64,000 nucleotides of DNA from NORP110 sp051251595 (GCA_051251595.1 JBPOFA010000002.1:1-64000), one strand, 5' to 3'. Positions 1 to 8,721 are shown, numbered from the stretch's first letter. Notes: generated by a model not told the origin, from the letters alone. Numbers and translations: made by a program.

Positions 1-255
1 ATCATATTCCCAGAATCGTGTAGGGGTATCAGACAACAAGTTCCGACCATCCAAGGATGACAGGAAGGCAACACAGTTGACAACAATCGCTATCATCACT
101 GACCCGGCAACCCGCTAAGCAGAACATCTGCGGATTGACGGGCACGCCCCAATTGTTTGACGGCAAGAACACGGCCTAGGCGTGCCCTATTTCAGTGGGC
201 GCTGCAGTTTGGCGGCGTTCTTTTTAACGATTTTTTTTTGAAGGCGAGGTTTCGC

Positions 256-2325
256 GTGGTTCTACCGATCAACTCACATCGCAGTCCTGAAAAGCTGCTG
301 GCCGAGGCGAATAGGCTCGTTCTTGCGGGGAACACGTCAGCGGCTTTCGCAAAGCTAAATGGTCTGCTTGCCCAAGCGCCTGGGCATGTTGCCGGCAATC
401 TTGCCCTGGCCGATTTGATGAAATCAGAGGGGCACCAGGATCAATCGCTTGCAGCGTTGCGCCGGGCTGCGGAACATGCCCCCAAGAATGCCGCTGTTTG
501 GACGCGGTATGTCTATGAACTTAGGGCCTTGGGCAAGAAAACACGCGCGAAGATGGCCGCCAAGGTGGCCCGAGTTACACCAGCGCAGCGCAAAGAGCTG
601 CGTGACATTGCTGAAGGGCGATCTGCCACTATCGACGATATCGCGCAACATATTCGTCAGGGGAACGTGGCGTTGGCATGGAAGGTGGGCAATGAAAGGC
701 TGAAACATTTTCCCACGGATCATCGGCTTTTGAACCTTATGGGCGTGGCCGCGCTGGCGGATGAAGACCCGGTACGGGCAGAGCCGATTCTGCGGCGCGC
801 GCTCAAGATCGATCCTGCGTTTGCCTCGGCGCGCAGCAATCTTGGTCTGTCGCTTTTGCGTCAGGGCCACGCCGAGGCCGCGATCAGATTGCTCGAGCCT
901 TTTGGCGCCGCTCCGAAAGCATTGCCCGCGATAAACGTCAATCTCGCCAGCGCCTATCTTAAGGTCGGGCGATGGCAAGAGGCCGATGAATTGACCACGC
1001 GGCTGATGACGCAGTTACCGGGCGATGTTGAAGTCCTTGGGATCAGGTGCAAGGCCCTGATTGCATTGGGGCAGCCGGGGGCCGCTACCCGCCTGTTAGA
1101 GCCGTTGGTGCCAGTCAAAGGGTTCATGTTGCATGACGTGATGGCAGAGGCCCTGGGAGAGGCGCAAGGGCAGGAGGCCGGGCTCGATTACCTGGACGGT
1201 TTGCCGGACCAGCCCCGAGAAACCGAGATCAGGATCGTATCGCTGCTTGCGGAATGGGGCCAGCTGGACAAGGCCGCCGCCCGTGCCCGGCGGAGTGCCG
1301 GCACGGGGCGCAACGATCCGACGCTGTTTCGCCTCATCGGTCTTTTTTCGAAATGGAAGGCTGATGATCCACTGATCCCCGCCATGCGGGACGGTCTGAA
1401 CGCCAAGGATATCGCCCCTTTGAAACGCGGAAGTTTTGGCCTTGCTTTGGCCAAAGCCATGATGGATGTCGGTCAACATGACAGCGCGATGGATGCGTTG
1501 CATTCGGGAAACGAAATTCTGCGATCCCTTTATGATTACAATGTCGCGTCAGATGAGGCGCTTATGCAGAGATTGGCGGATCTTTGGACCGCCGAAACGA
1601 TCAACACCGCGAGCACCGGGCAGGAGCAGATCGCGCCGATTTTCATCGTTGGACTGCCACGAAGCGGATCGACCCTGCTCGAAACCATGCTGTCGCGCCA
1701 TCCCGACGTCGAATCCTTGGGCGAAAGCCCCTTGGCCTTTGAACGCGCGAGCAAATTTAGGCTGACCACGGACCCCGCGCAGATTGCAGATCTGGCGGCT
1801 GATTTGTTGCCGGCGCTGACTCCGGAAGAAGGAAAGGGGGTAAGGACTGATAAGTTGCTTGCCAATTTCATGAATGTCGGGGGTCTTGCCGCATGTTTTC
1901 CAAAGGCAAGGTTCGTCGAATTGCGGCGCGATTATCGCGCGACATGTCTTTCGATATACCAGGCAGACCTTGGGTTGGTGGCACATCCCTATTCAACCGA
2001 TCTGGCAGAGCTCGGGCGTTACACGATTGCCTATGACCGGTTGATGAGCCATTGGGCTGAGGTCCTGGGTCGTCGTTTTGTGCGGGTCGAATATGCCCCG
2101 CTGGTGACATCGGCTGAAACGGAATTTGCGCGGGTTCTTTCGGATTTGGATATGGAATGGCACGAGGATTGCCTTCAGCCGGAAAATTCCGATCGCCGCA
2201 TCAATACTTTGAGCGTCGGACAGGCAAGGCGGCCGATTTTCACCAGCTCTCTTGACCGTTGGAAACAGTTTGAGACCGGGCTGGCGCCCTTGATCGACCG
2301 GTTGGAAGCTGCGGGCTTGGTTTAA
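256..2325 (+). CDS. TPR-repeat sulfotransferase family protein
   Basis: About 689 residues. The N-terminal two thirds are tetratricopeptide-like helical repeats (for example around LLNLMGVAALADEDPVRAEP). The C-terminal third is a sulfotransferase domain with the 5'-phosphosulfate-binding loop FIVGLPRSGSTLLETMLSRH near residue 465. The family (Sulfotransfer_3 type) transfers sulfate from PAPS; the TPR part probably binds a protein or glycan acceptor, which cannot be named from sequence. I chose GTG at 256 because AAGGCGAGG lies just upstream; an in-frame TTG at 157 would add 33 residues but has no good ribosome site. A second TPR-sulfotransferase lies at 3476-5377 on the other strand. The family is secure, the substrate unknown. 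Confidence 0.8.
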   Translation: MVLPINSHRSPEKLLAEANRLVLAGNTSAAFAKLNGLLAQAPGHVAGNLALADLMKSEGHQDQSLAALRRAAEHAPKNAAVWTRYVYELRALGKKTRAKMAAKVARVTPAQRKELRDIAEGRSATIDDIAQHIRQGNVALAWKVGNERLKHFPTDHRLLNLMGVAALADEDPVRAEPILRRALKIDPAFASARSNLGLSLLRQGHAEAAIRLLEPFGAAPKALPAINVNLASAYLKVGRWQEADELTTRLMTQLPGDVEVLGIRCKALIALGQPGAATRLLEPLVPVKGFMLHDVMAEALGEAQGQEAGLDYLDGLPDQPRETEIRIVSLLAEWGQLDKAAARARRSAGTGRNDPTLFRLIGLFSKWKADDPLIPAMRDGLNAKDIAPLKRGSFGLALAKAMMDVGQHDSAMDALHSGNEILRSLYDYNVASDEALMQRLADLWTAETINTASTGQEQIAPIFIVGLPRSGSTLLETMLSRHPDVESLGESPLAFERASKFRLTTDPAQIADLAADLLPALTPEEGKGVRTDKLLANFMNVGGLAACFPKARFVELRRDYRATCLSIYQADLGLVAHPYSTDLAELGRYTIAYDRLMSHWAEVLGRRFVRVEYAPLVTSAETEFARVLSDLDMEWHEDCLQPENSDRRINTLSVGQARRPIFTSSLDRWKQFETGLAPLIDRLEAAGLV

Positions 2326-2382
2326 CCTGTGCGACCGCCGCTGCGTTAAGCGCCGATGCGCAGATCAAACGGTGAAAAGCGG

Positions 2383-3330
2383 TTAGGTCTGCGCTTGGGG
2401 CTTGGGGCGCATCGCGACGACCAGCAAGATGCCGGTCGCAACAAATGACGCGCCCAGGTAGTGATACCAATGCAGGCCTTCGCCCAAAAAGATCCAGGCA
2501 AAGATCGCAACAAAAACCATTTGGGAATAGGCCAGCGTCCCGGCACGGGTTGCGCCAAGGATTTCTACGCTCCAGTTATAGCAGGTATAGTTAAGTCCTC
2601 CGCCAATGACAGCGCAGTAGAGCAGGGCGATCCATCCCCGGGTTGAGAGGTTCTCATGTTGGCCTGTCGCAAATTCCCAACCGGCCAGTGGGAACAAGAT
2701 GAGCGTTCCGCCAGCCACAAGCATGGCGAGCATGGGAAGTGGCGGCAGCGGGAATTTCGCCCGTTTCAACAGCACGGTATATCCAGCCATGGTCAGGCTT
2801 GCCCCGAAGGCGATCATTTCGCCAAGCCCGAATTGTAGGTTTTTCAACAACCCCCAACTGCCATGAACCGAAATCACAACGATTCCGATGAACGCAGTGG
2901 CAGAGCCGAGCGCTTGCCAACCATTCATCGCTTCCCCCAGCACGAGCCGTGCCAGGATCATTGTGACCATTGGCGCCAGGGCGAACACGATGCTGACATT
3001 TACAGGGGCTGTTAGATCGATTGCGGTGTAAAGTGCAGCTTGGGTCAGCCCCAGCCCAAGCGCCCCGATAAACAAAATTTCACGCCATCGCTGCCGAAAC
3101 AAGACCCGCATTTCCGGATGATATTTTGAGACGAGCGGCATCATGATCAGAAACAGGATAAAGCTTCGCATGAATGCCATTGTGAAAGGCGGGACTTCAT
3201 CTTCTACGGCTTTTGCGACAACAAATACGCTGGCCGTAAGGATCCACGTCGTCAATCCAGCGCCATAGCCAAGCGCCTCAGAACGTGTGCCGCCAGAACC
3301 ATCTTTGCCCAGGTTACGGGCTGTTCCCAT
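2383..3330 (-). CDS. EamA/DMT-superfamily transporter
   Basis: About 315 residues with ten predicted hydrophobic segments in two fivefold halves, the layout of EamA-type drug/metabolite transporters. Typical family features are a GLGLTQAALYTAIDLTAPVN-like end to the first half and IFLGEGLHWYHYLGASFVAT near the C terminus. These are inner-membrane exporters of metabolites, amino acids or drugs; the substrate cannot be read. I place the start at ATG 3330. A longer frame opens at a TTG at 3399, but its extra residues are not hydrophobic and neither start has a strong ribosome site. It sits between two TPR-sulfotransferases and shares the strand of the downstream one, with about 75 bases between them. 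Confidence 0.8.
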   Translation of the reverse strand: MGTARNLGKDGSGGTRSEALGYGAGLTTWILTASVFVVAKAVEDEVPPFTMAFMRSFILFLIMMPLVSKYHPEMRVLFRQRWREILFIGALGLGLTQAALYTAIDLTAPVNVSIVFALAPMVTMILARLVLGEAMNGWQALGSATAFIGIVVISVHGSWGLLKNLQFGLGEMIAFGASLTMAGYTVLLKRAKFPLPPLPMLAMLVAGGTLILFPLAGWEFATGQHENLSTRGWIALLYCAVIGGGLNYTCYNWSVEILGATRAGTLAYSQMVFVAIFAWIFLGEGLHWYHYLGASFVATGILLVVAMRPKPQAQT

Positions 3331-3475
3331 TTCATGTAAGGCCAAACACCAATCCCCCAATTCCTTCGCAATAAATCGCGCGGCCCCGGTTTCCGTCAAG
3401 CCTCAACTTCGACGGTCGCGCAAAAGAGCCTTGGTGCGAACTATGGATGGTAGACGTAAGGTTGCGAAAAGGGGC

Positions 3476-5377
3476 CTATGGCGTCTTCAGCCCATCCAAC
3501 ATTGGTTGCAGCCAGGGTTTATACTTTTCCCATTCCTGCGAACTGCCGGTGTACATTTTGGAGCGAACCTGAATGCTGGAGGCTGTTCTGACGGCTCTTT
3601 TGTTCTTGTGGAAATCCAGCGCAGCATCCTGCCACTCAAGTTCCAGATATTCGAAAAGACGGCGCGTTTCGGCTTCTTGGTTTTCGGTCAGTTTTTGGTA
3701 ATCGAGGTCATAGATGCGACCAGGGTAGTTTTCGTGCCAAAATTCCATCAAGTCTTTATATTGGCGGTAATAGTTTGTGATTTCCTGCATGCCGCATGAA
3801 AATTCCATAAGTGTTGATTGAAAACTCTGTCGAAAAATCGACCAACAAACCGCTTCAGGTTGACGAACGGTGTGGATGATCTTGGCCTCTGGCAGAGCGT
3901 TCAGAAGGAAACCAATCCAGTGGAAATTAAAGGGTGTTTTGTCGGTGACGCGTTTTGCGCCAGGATACTTGGCTAGTTTGTTTGCGTAATGAGTTCGGAT
4001 TTCCTGAAACGTTTGCTCTGGTGATTTGTTCGCTTTCCAAGCGAAGTTGGTCACGGCTTCAAACAACGTCGCAATCTCTCCGGCGCCAGCGACATCTGAA
4101 TGACTCGACACGATCTGTTCCGTCAGAGTCGTGCCGGATCTTGGCATGCCGAGGATAAATATTGGGGCTGCCGTCAGGGCAGGTGATGTTTGGGGATGCA
4201 GGGTGCGGCCGTCGAAAAACTTTTTGGTTTTGCGGACCCGTTCTATTTCTATTGTCTTATTGTATCCAGAAACGTCCCTTTGAAGCGTATTTGCCTTGAC
4301 GAAATGCTCTACAGCGCTTTGACAGTTGCCCAGATCGCATTCAGCTTTTGCGACGGAATATTGGAAGAACATTCGGCTTTTCTTGTCCAAAGCTGTGTCT
4401 TCGGCATATTCACGGATCTGTTTCAGAAACGGGCTGTCTTCTGGTATTTTCACGATTCTCGAGTAGCTAATGACGGTTTCGGCATCATTGGGTTTGATTA
4501 ATAGGGCTTTTTCAAAGTCGGATATGGCCCCGTCAAAATCGCCCATTTCACTTTTTGTGAGACCGCGGTTACGCAGCATTTCAGTGTTCTGTGGATCAAC
4601 TTTCAGTGCACGGCTATAGCATTCGATTGCATCATCGGGCCTATCATTATTACGAAAATGAGTTGCGAGATCGGCTTGTGAAGCATGATCCGTGGGATCA
4701 ATCTCACAGATCTGGTTAACATGCTTTAGCGCCCCGTCCAAATCACCTTTATTAAGTAATACGATAACATAATTTTTGTGAGCTTGAATATAATTGGGCT
4801 TATAGTTCAGGGCGCGTTCGAAACATTCGATCGCCTCGTCAAAGGCGGCAGTCAGTCCCAAGGCATTGCCCAAATTATTGTGCGCCTCCGGAAAGTTTGG
4901 CTTCAACTTGATTGCGGCCCGAAAACACTCTTTGGCTTTTTCGATTTCGCCACTGCTTTGATATGCGTTGCCCAGATTGCTGTGGGCTTCAGCATAGGTG
5001 GGTTCGACACGGATTGCTTTTGCGAAAGCAGAGATCGCTTCGTTGAAGTGTTCCATGTCGGCATGGGCGCTGCCTTGAATATTGTAAATGACGCCAGACC
5101 TGGGAAATTTTTTTGCCAAAACGGAACTTTGGGCGAAAAGTTCCGAAAAGCGCTTTTGGCTCAGCAGTCCGATCAACGCATTGACTTGCGCTTGTGTCGG
5201 TTTGATTTGACCTTTTTTGACATCAGGCATCGCCAGCGCTGCCAGCCCATCTTTTGCCCGAGTGTTGTTGGGAAACTTTTCCAAAATTTCGCGATAAAGG
5301 GCTGCGGCCTGTGGCCTTTCGCCGTTTTTGATGTGTCGTTTCGCTTTGTCCAGCGATTTGGAAACGGACAATTTCAT
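3476..5377 (-). CDS. TPR-repeat sulfotransferase family protein
   Basis: About 633 residues. Residues roughly 1-330 are consecutive TPR units, several with the classic pattern (AHSNLGNAYQSSGEIEKAKE, then HNNLGNALGLTAAFDEAIEC). The C-terminal sulfotransferase domain has the PAPS-binding loop FILGMPRSGTTLTEQIVSSH near residue 405. The architecture matches bacterial proteins related to tyrosylprotein sulfotransferases; the acceptor is unknown. Start at ATG 5377 is preceded by GGAAAG at good spacing; a GTG at 5413 would add 12 residues. Base composition is a little more AT-rich than in neighbours. It is paralogous in architecture, though not close in sequence, to the protein at 256-2325. No signal peptide is seen, so it is probably cytoplasmic. 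Confidence 0.82.
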   Translation of the reverse strand: MKLSVSKSLDKAKRHIKNGERPQAAALYREILEKFPNNTRAKDGLAALAMPDVKKGQIKPTQAQVNALIGLLSQKRFSELFAQSSVLAKKFPRSGVIYNIQGSAHADMEHFNEAISAFAKAIRVEPTYAEAHSNLGNAYQSSGEIEKAKECFRAAIKLKPNFPEAHNNLGNALGLTAAFDEAIECFERALNYKPNYIQAHKNYVIVLLNKGDLDGALKHVNQICEIDPTDHASQADLATHFRNNDRPDDAIECYSRALKVDPQNTEMLRNRGLTKSEMGDFDGAISDFEKALLIKPNDAETVISYSRIVKIPEDSPFLKQIREYAEDTALDKKSRMFFQYSVAKAECDLGNCQSAVEHFVKANTLQRDVSGYNKTIEIERVRKTKKFFDGRTLHPQTSPALTAAPIFILGMPRSGTTLTEQIVSSHSDVAGAGEIATLFEAVTNFAWKANKSPEQTFQEIRTHYANKLAKYPGAKRVTDKTPFNFHWIGFLLNALPEAKIIHTVRQPEAVCWSIFRQSFQSTLMEFSCGMQEITNYYRQYKDLMEFWHENYPGRIYDLDYQKLTENQEAETRRLFEYLELEWQDAALDFHKNKRAVRTASSIQVRSKMYTGSSQEWEKYKPWLQPMLDGLKTP

Positions 5378-5576
5378 TTGGATCTTTCCAGTTGTTTGCA
5401 GAAGTTTTGCCACAGCCGATCCGCCAAGTGAAGTGGTGCGCGGAACTTATACGGGATTGCCGCGGACAGCCGGTTGCCCAGGATTTCTGAAAGTGTTTTA
5501 GGGGGCGCAGACCTCCTATTTTTGTGTCCATTCCCGATTGCCACCGAAATAGCGCGAAAAGAGGTGGTATTGTCGC

Positions 5577-5605
5577 TTGACGGGGCTGGGCCTTGGCCCT
5601 AGAAC
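5577..5605 (+). promoter_or_regulatory. Sigma-70-type promoter of tRNA-Asp
   Basis: A TTGACG -35 box at 5577-5582 is separated by exactly 17 bases from a TAGAAC -10 box at 5600-5605. Transcription would begin near 5612, about 30 bases before the tRNA. The GC-rich spacer and a GC run after the -10 are usual for stable-RNA promoters. Confidence 0.65.
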
Positions 5606-5641
5606 GCCCTTCACGTTCGGGCTTGTCCGTACGGGTAGTGA

Positions 5642-5718
5642 GCGGTTGTAGCTCAGTTGGTTAGAGTACCGGCCTGTCACGCCGGGGGTCGCGGGTTCGA
5701 GTCCCGTCAACCGCGCCA
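5642..5718 (+). tRNA. tRNA-Asp (GTC)
   Basis: A 77-base cloverleaf. The acceptor arm GCGGTTG pairs with CAACCGC, the D arm GCTC-AGTTGGTTA-GAGT is standard, the anticodon loop carries GTC at 5676-5678, and the T arm contains GGTTCGAGTCC. The discriminator G and an encoded CCA end the gene. It stands alone with its own promoter upstream. Confidence 0.97.
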
Positions 5719-6060
5719 TTTCCTGAGATTTTGTTTATCTTCGATGTTGCTTGGACCGTAGGGACGGGATCATGTTTGTCGATGACAAAGCCTTGGAAAC
5801 AAGATTCTTGGCCAAAACGCATTTTCATCGCCAAAAGGGTCTTAAATTTAGCAAAACCGACCGATAGGCGGCGACTAAGCCTATCCGGACTTGTGCGAAG
5901 GCCCACCCCCCAATCGGGTCTTTGTGCCAAGAGATGTGTTGTTCGGTCTTCGATGTTTTTCCGCGCTATGGTCCCACGGTCTGGATTCAACGAATGGCGG
6001 CTCTGAGCCCTCTTTGACAGATGCTGCAGGGTGCACGAACGTCAGATTTTTTAATGGACA
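5719..6060. other. Intergenic stretch without a recognisable gene
   Basis: About 340 bases between tRNA-Asp and the MarR promoter. Open frames exist on both strands, but none has a ribosome site, a recognisable family or convincing codon use. The minus-strand one reads through the tRNA and is an artefact. The sequence is AT-richer than its surroundings and could be a decayed insertion next to the tRNA, but I see no att-like repeat of the tRNA 3' end. Confidence 0.4.
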
Positions 6061-6098
6061 TTGTTATTGTCAATATGACATGTATAGTGTCAATATGA
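6061..6098 (+). promoter_or_regulatory. Leaderless-type promoter with tandem operator for the MarR gene
   Basis: A -35 TTGTTA (6061-6066), 16-base spacer and -10 TATAGT (6083-6088) predict transcription starting at or next to the ATG at 6095, with no room for a ribosome site. TGTCAATATGA occurs twice, at 6068-6078 and 6088-6098, exactly 20 bases apart. The first copy is a perfect TGTCA-ATA-TGACA palindrome (6068-6080); the second has TGAAA in place of TGACA. The copies flank the -10 and cover the start codon, as expected for autorepression by a MarR dimer. Which protein binds is inferred from position. Confidence 0.6.
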
Positions 6099-6541
6099 AA
6101 AAAGAACACCTTCATCGACTTATTTGGATGTCACGCCCCTTGATGCAGGCCGCAGAATCCTGCGTCGAAATTGGTTTGGTGGGAACCAGCCTGACAGTCC
6201 GGATGCGCGCCGTCCTCGAAATGCTGCACAGATACGGAGAGCAGACAGTCCCGGAGATTGCGGCAAGGCTCGAAATCAAACGGCAATACGTCCAGATCAT
6301 GTGCAACGAAACGATGACCTCCGGATTTGTCGAGCACCGCGCAAACCCGCGCCATAAACGCTCGCCGATCCTTGCGTTGACCGATCAAGGCCGCACCCTG
6401 ATCGAAGAGATTCTTTCGAAGGAAATGAAGCTCATGGAAGAGATTGGTGCGAACTTGAGCAGTGAAGACATTGCTACGGCGCTTGAGGTCGTGCTCGTAG
6501 TGGCGGACAGATTGAAAGACAGAGTGGGAGAAAGAGAATGA
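6095..6541 (+). CDS. MarR-family winged-helix transcriptional regulator
   Basis: About 148 residues. The central winged helix is clear: VPEIAARLEIKRQYVQIM is the helix-turn-helix and RHKRSPILALTDQGRTLIEE the wing followed by the MarR-typical turn. Terminal helices would form the dimer. Start at ATG 6095 is chosen because the -10 box leaves no room for a leader; ATG 6080 is in frame five codons upstream, and neither has a Shine-Dalgarno sequence. The 3' end overlaps the next gene by ATGA, so both form one operon. It probably represses that operon through the repeats at 6068-6098. The ligand is unknown. Confidence 0.8.
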   Translation: MKKEHLHRLIWMSRPLMQAAESCVEIGLVGTSLTVRMRAVLEMLHRYGEQTVPEIAARLEIKRQYVQIMCNETMTSGFVEHRANPRHKRSPILALTDQGRTLIEEILSKEMKLMEEIGANLSSEDIATALEVVLVVADRLKDRVGERE

Positions 6542-7158
6542 TTTTCGGCTATGTCTTAGCATTTGCAGCCTTTGTCCTCGTACTCTGGCTCGGCAACGGC
6601 GTAAGGCGCATCAGTTCTGTCAGTGTCGGAGAAACGATACCGGACCGTAGCGGATCAGCCCTTCTGCTCATTGATCTACAGTCAGTATTCTGGGAACGCG
6701 GTCCCTATTCGGACGCCGCAAAAACATCTGCTGCAGCAGTGATCCTGGAGGAAGCAGAGGCTGCGAAGGCCCAAAACCATCCTGTCATTGCCGTCCGCCA
6801 GGAGTGGTCAATCCCTTCGACGAAGGCAGTGGCGAAACTCACGATGAAAGGCCAGGCGATCCAAGGCAGTGACGGAACCGAACTTGAAAAGCGATTTTCG
6901 CAGCTTCCTGACCATATAATTGTCAAGCGGGTCCAGGACGCATTTGAGACCGGTGAACTGGATACTCTTTTGAAAAATCTCAACGTCGGTCAGCTTCGTC
7001 TGGTTGGTTTGGATTTCAATTATTGTGTGCTGAAGACTGCACTGGCTGCTCGGAACCGTGGCTATGATGTCACCGTCGTGAAGGCCGGAACTCTTTCAGC
7101 GGCACCAACGGAAAGAGTTGAAAAACAAATGTTAGCGGCGGGTTTGGCCGTTTGTTGA
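6538..7158 (+). CDS. Membrane-anchored isochorismatase-like cysteine hydrolase
   Basis: 206 residues. Residues 1-20 form one hydrophobic helix (YVLAFAAFVLVLWLG), an unusual addition to this normally soluble fold. The rest is the isochorismatase/nicotinamidase fold with the triad placed as expected: Asp46 in LLLIDLQ, Lys130 in VKRVQDAFE and Cys163 in FNYCVLKTA. Family members hydrolyse amides or vinyl ethers (isochorismate, nicotinamide, carbamoyl compounds); the substrate cannot be chosen from sequence. A rather short helical middle section suggests a small substrate. The start overlaps the MarR stop by ATGA, so translation is probably coupled and regulation shared. Confidence 0.78.
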   Translation: MIFGYVLAFAAFVLVLWLGNGVRRISSVSVGETIPDRSGSALLLIDLQSVFWERGPYSDAAKTSAAAVILEEAEAAKAQNHPVIAVRQEWSIPSTKAVAKLTMKGQAIQGSDGTELEKRFSQLPDHIIVKRVQDAFETGELDTLLKNLNVGQLRLVGLDFNYCVLKTALAARNRGYDVTVVKAGTLSAAPTERVEKQMLAAGLAVC

Positions 7159-7236
7159 CCGGACATTGATCCTTCAAGCGCCCACGGGGCGCGGCGTTCT
7201 TTGTAAGGGGGAATCTGGAACCGCATTCCCCACCAA

Positions 7237-8610
7237 TCATTCGCTGAGCGCGTCCAGAATGCGGGCCCAGCTGCGTGTTCCCTTTTGAAAGCTTTCAACG
7301 TCGTATTTCTCATTCGGGCTGTGCAATTGGTCGTCATCCTTGCCAAAGCCGATCAACATGGCATCCATGTCCAGAATCTCTTTGAAATACCCTGCCACGG
7401 GAATCGATCCGCCGCAGCCGGCATAGGCGGCTGAATTGGGCCACTCGTCTGACAAAGCCAGGCGTGCTTTTTCGAATGCGGGATTATCTGTCGACATCAC
7501 GGACGCGGGCGATGCGCCGTGCGGGGCGAAGTCTGCTGTGCAGTCGGCCGGAAGGTTTGATTCGACATAGGCGCGAAACGCTTCGCGGATTTTAAGGGGG
7601 TCTTGTTGCCCCACCAACCGGAAGCTGATCTTAGCAGATGCGCTAGCGGGCAGGACGGTTTTGAAGCCGTCGCCGGTATATCCGCCCCAAATCCCGTTGA
7701 CCTCGCAGGTTGGACGGGACCAGACCATTTCAAGGGGCGTGCGATCTTGTTCTCCTGCGGGAACGGCCAGGTCCACGTCGCCCAGAAACTGGGACGCATC
7801 GAAATTGAGCGCATCCCACTGGGCACGGACCTCTGGCGAGAGTTCGGGGACATCGTCGTAAAACCCGGGCAGGGTGATGCGACCTTTGTCATCGTGAAGC
7901 CCTGCAATGATGCCCGACAAGACCCGGATCGGATTGATGGCTGCCCCGCCGAACATACCCGAATGCAGGTCTTTGTTCGCGGCGTTGATCGTGATCTCTT
8001 CGCCCAGCAAACCTCGCAGCATTGTGATGATTGTTGGGGTCGAGTCGCCAAACAGCCCGGTGTCACAGATCAGCGCGATGTCAGCGGTCAGTTCTTGGCT
8101 GTTTTCTTTGAGGTAGGGCACCAGCGAGGGCGACCCGGATTCCTCTTCGCCCTCAAAGAAAAACGTGATGCGGCAGGGCAATGATCCGTTGACGGCAATC
8201 CAGGCACGGCAGGCCTCTATAAAGGTCATCAGTTGCCCTTTGTCATCCGCCGAGCCTCGTCCACGGATGACGGCCCCTTTTGCCGTGTCCTCGATCGCGG
8301 GGTCAAATGGGTCTCGGTCCCAAAGTTCAATTGGATCAACGGGTTGCACGTCATAGTGGCCGTAAAACAGGACATGGGGGCCGGTGTCGCCAATATGCCC
8401 CACCACCATTGGATGCCCCGGAGTTGGGCGTTTTGATGCCTCTGCCCCAAGGGATTTCAGATCGTCGACCAGCCAGTCAGCCGCGCGATCGCAGTCGGAT
8501 TTATAGGCTGGATCGGTTGACACGGACGGGATGCGCAGCAACTCAAAAAGGCGTTCCGTTGCATCCGGCAGGTCGGCGTCTATTTTTGCCAGTACTGCGT
8601 CTAGTGTCAT
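7237..8610 (-). CDS. M20-family dipeptidase
   Basis: 457 residues of an M20 zinc dipeptidase. Visible motifs are LFYGHYDVQPVDP (zinc His and neighbouring Asp), GRGSADDKGQ (bridging Asp) and FFEGEEESGSPSL (catalytic Glu-Glu), followed by a dimerisation lid domain and a C-terminal catalytic segment ending GFGKDDDQLHSPNEKY with the last zinc His. Family members cleave dipeptides or related amides in the cytoplasm. Start at ATG 8610 follows GGAGAT at seven bases; the frame is open further upstream to 8892, but that part would overlap the hemA control region and has no family match. It is divergent from hemA. Confidence 0.88.
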   Translation of the reverse strand: MTLDAVLAKIDADLPDATERLFELLRIPSVSTDPAYKSDCDRAADWLVDDLKSLGAEASKRPTPGHPMVVGHIGDTGPHVLFYGHYDVQPVDPIELWDRDPFDPAIEDTAKGAVIRGRGSADDKGQLMTFIEACRAWIAVNGSLPCRITFFFEGEEESGSPSLVPYLKENSQELTADIALICDTGLFGDSTPTIITMLRGLLGEEITINAANKDLHSGMFGGAAINPIRVLSGIIAGLHDDKGRITLPGFYDDVPELSPEVRAQWDALNFDASQFLGDVDLAVPAGEQDRTPLEMVWSRPTCEVNGIWGGYTGDGFKTVLPASASAKISFRLVGQQDPLKIREAFRAYVESNLPADCTADFAPHGASPASVMSTDNPAFEKARLALSDEWPNSAAYAGCGGSIPVAGYFKEILDMDAMLIGFGKDDDQLHSPNEKYDVESFQKGTRSWARILDALSE

Positions 8611-8690
8611 GTCTTTATCTCCAGTCAATCGAGGTTTATCGACACCGTAGCAACGCGATTGGTGCTGTCCAGTGAATTGACACGCCCGGT

Positions 8691-8721
8691 TGTCATTTGG
8701 CATTTGATCCATGTCATTTGG
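8691..8721. promoter_or_regulatory. Direct repeat in the dipeptidase/hemA divergent region
   Basis: TGTCATTTGG is repeated exactly at 8691-8700 and 8712-8721, two helical turns apart. Between and overlapping the copies is TTGAT-CCAT-GTCAT (8704-8717), which fits one half of the Fnr/FnrL consensus TTGAT-N4-ATCAA and partly the other. FnrL is an established regulator of hemA in Rhodobacter; assignment to this degenerate site is an inference. Confidence 0.4.

Noticed and set aside
5661..5990. Minus-strand open frame running through tRNA-Asp, ending in a DGTRTRDPRRDRPVL-like tail
   Set aside because: That tail is the well-known false translation of a tRNA-Asp gene; there is no ribosome site and no independent support.
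8666..8682. PpsR/CrtJ-type site (TGT-N12-ACA) upstream of hemA
   Set aside because: The spacing is eleven bases, not twelve, and no second site or photosynthesis gene is in the window.
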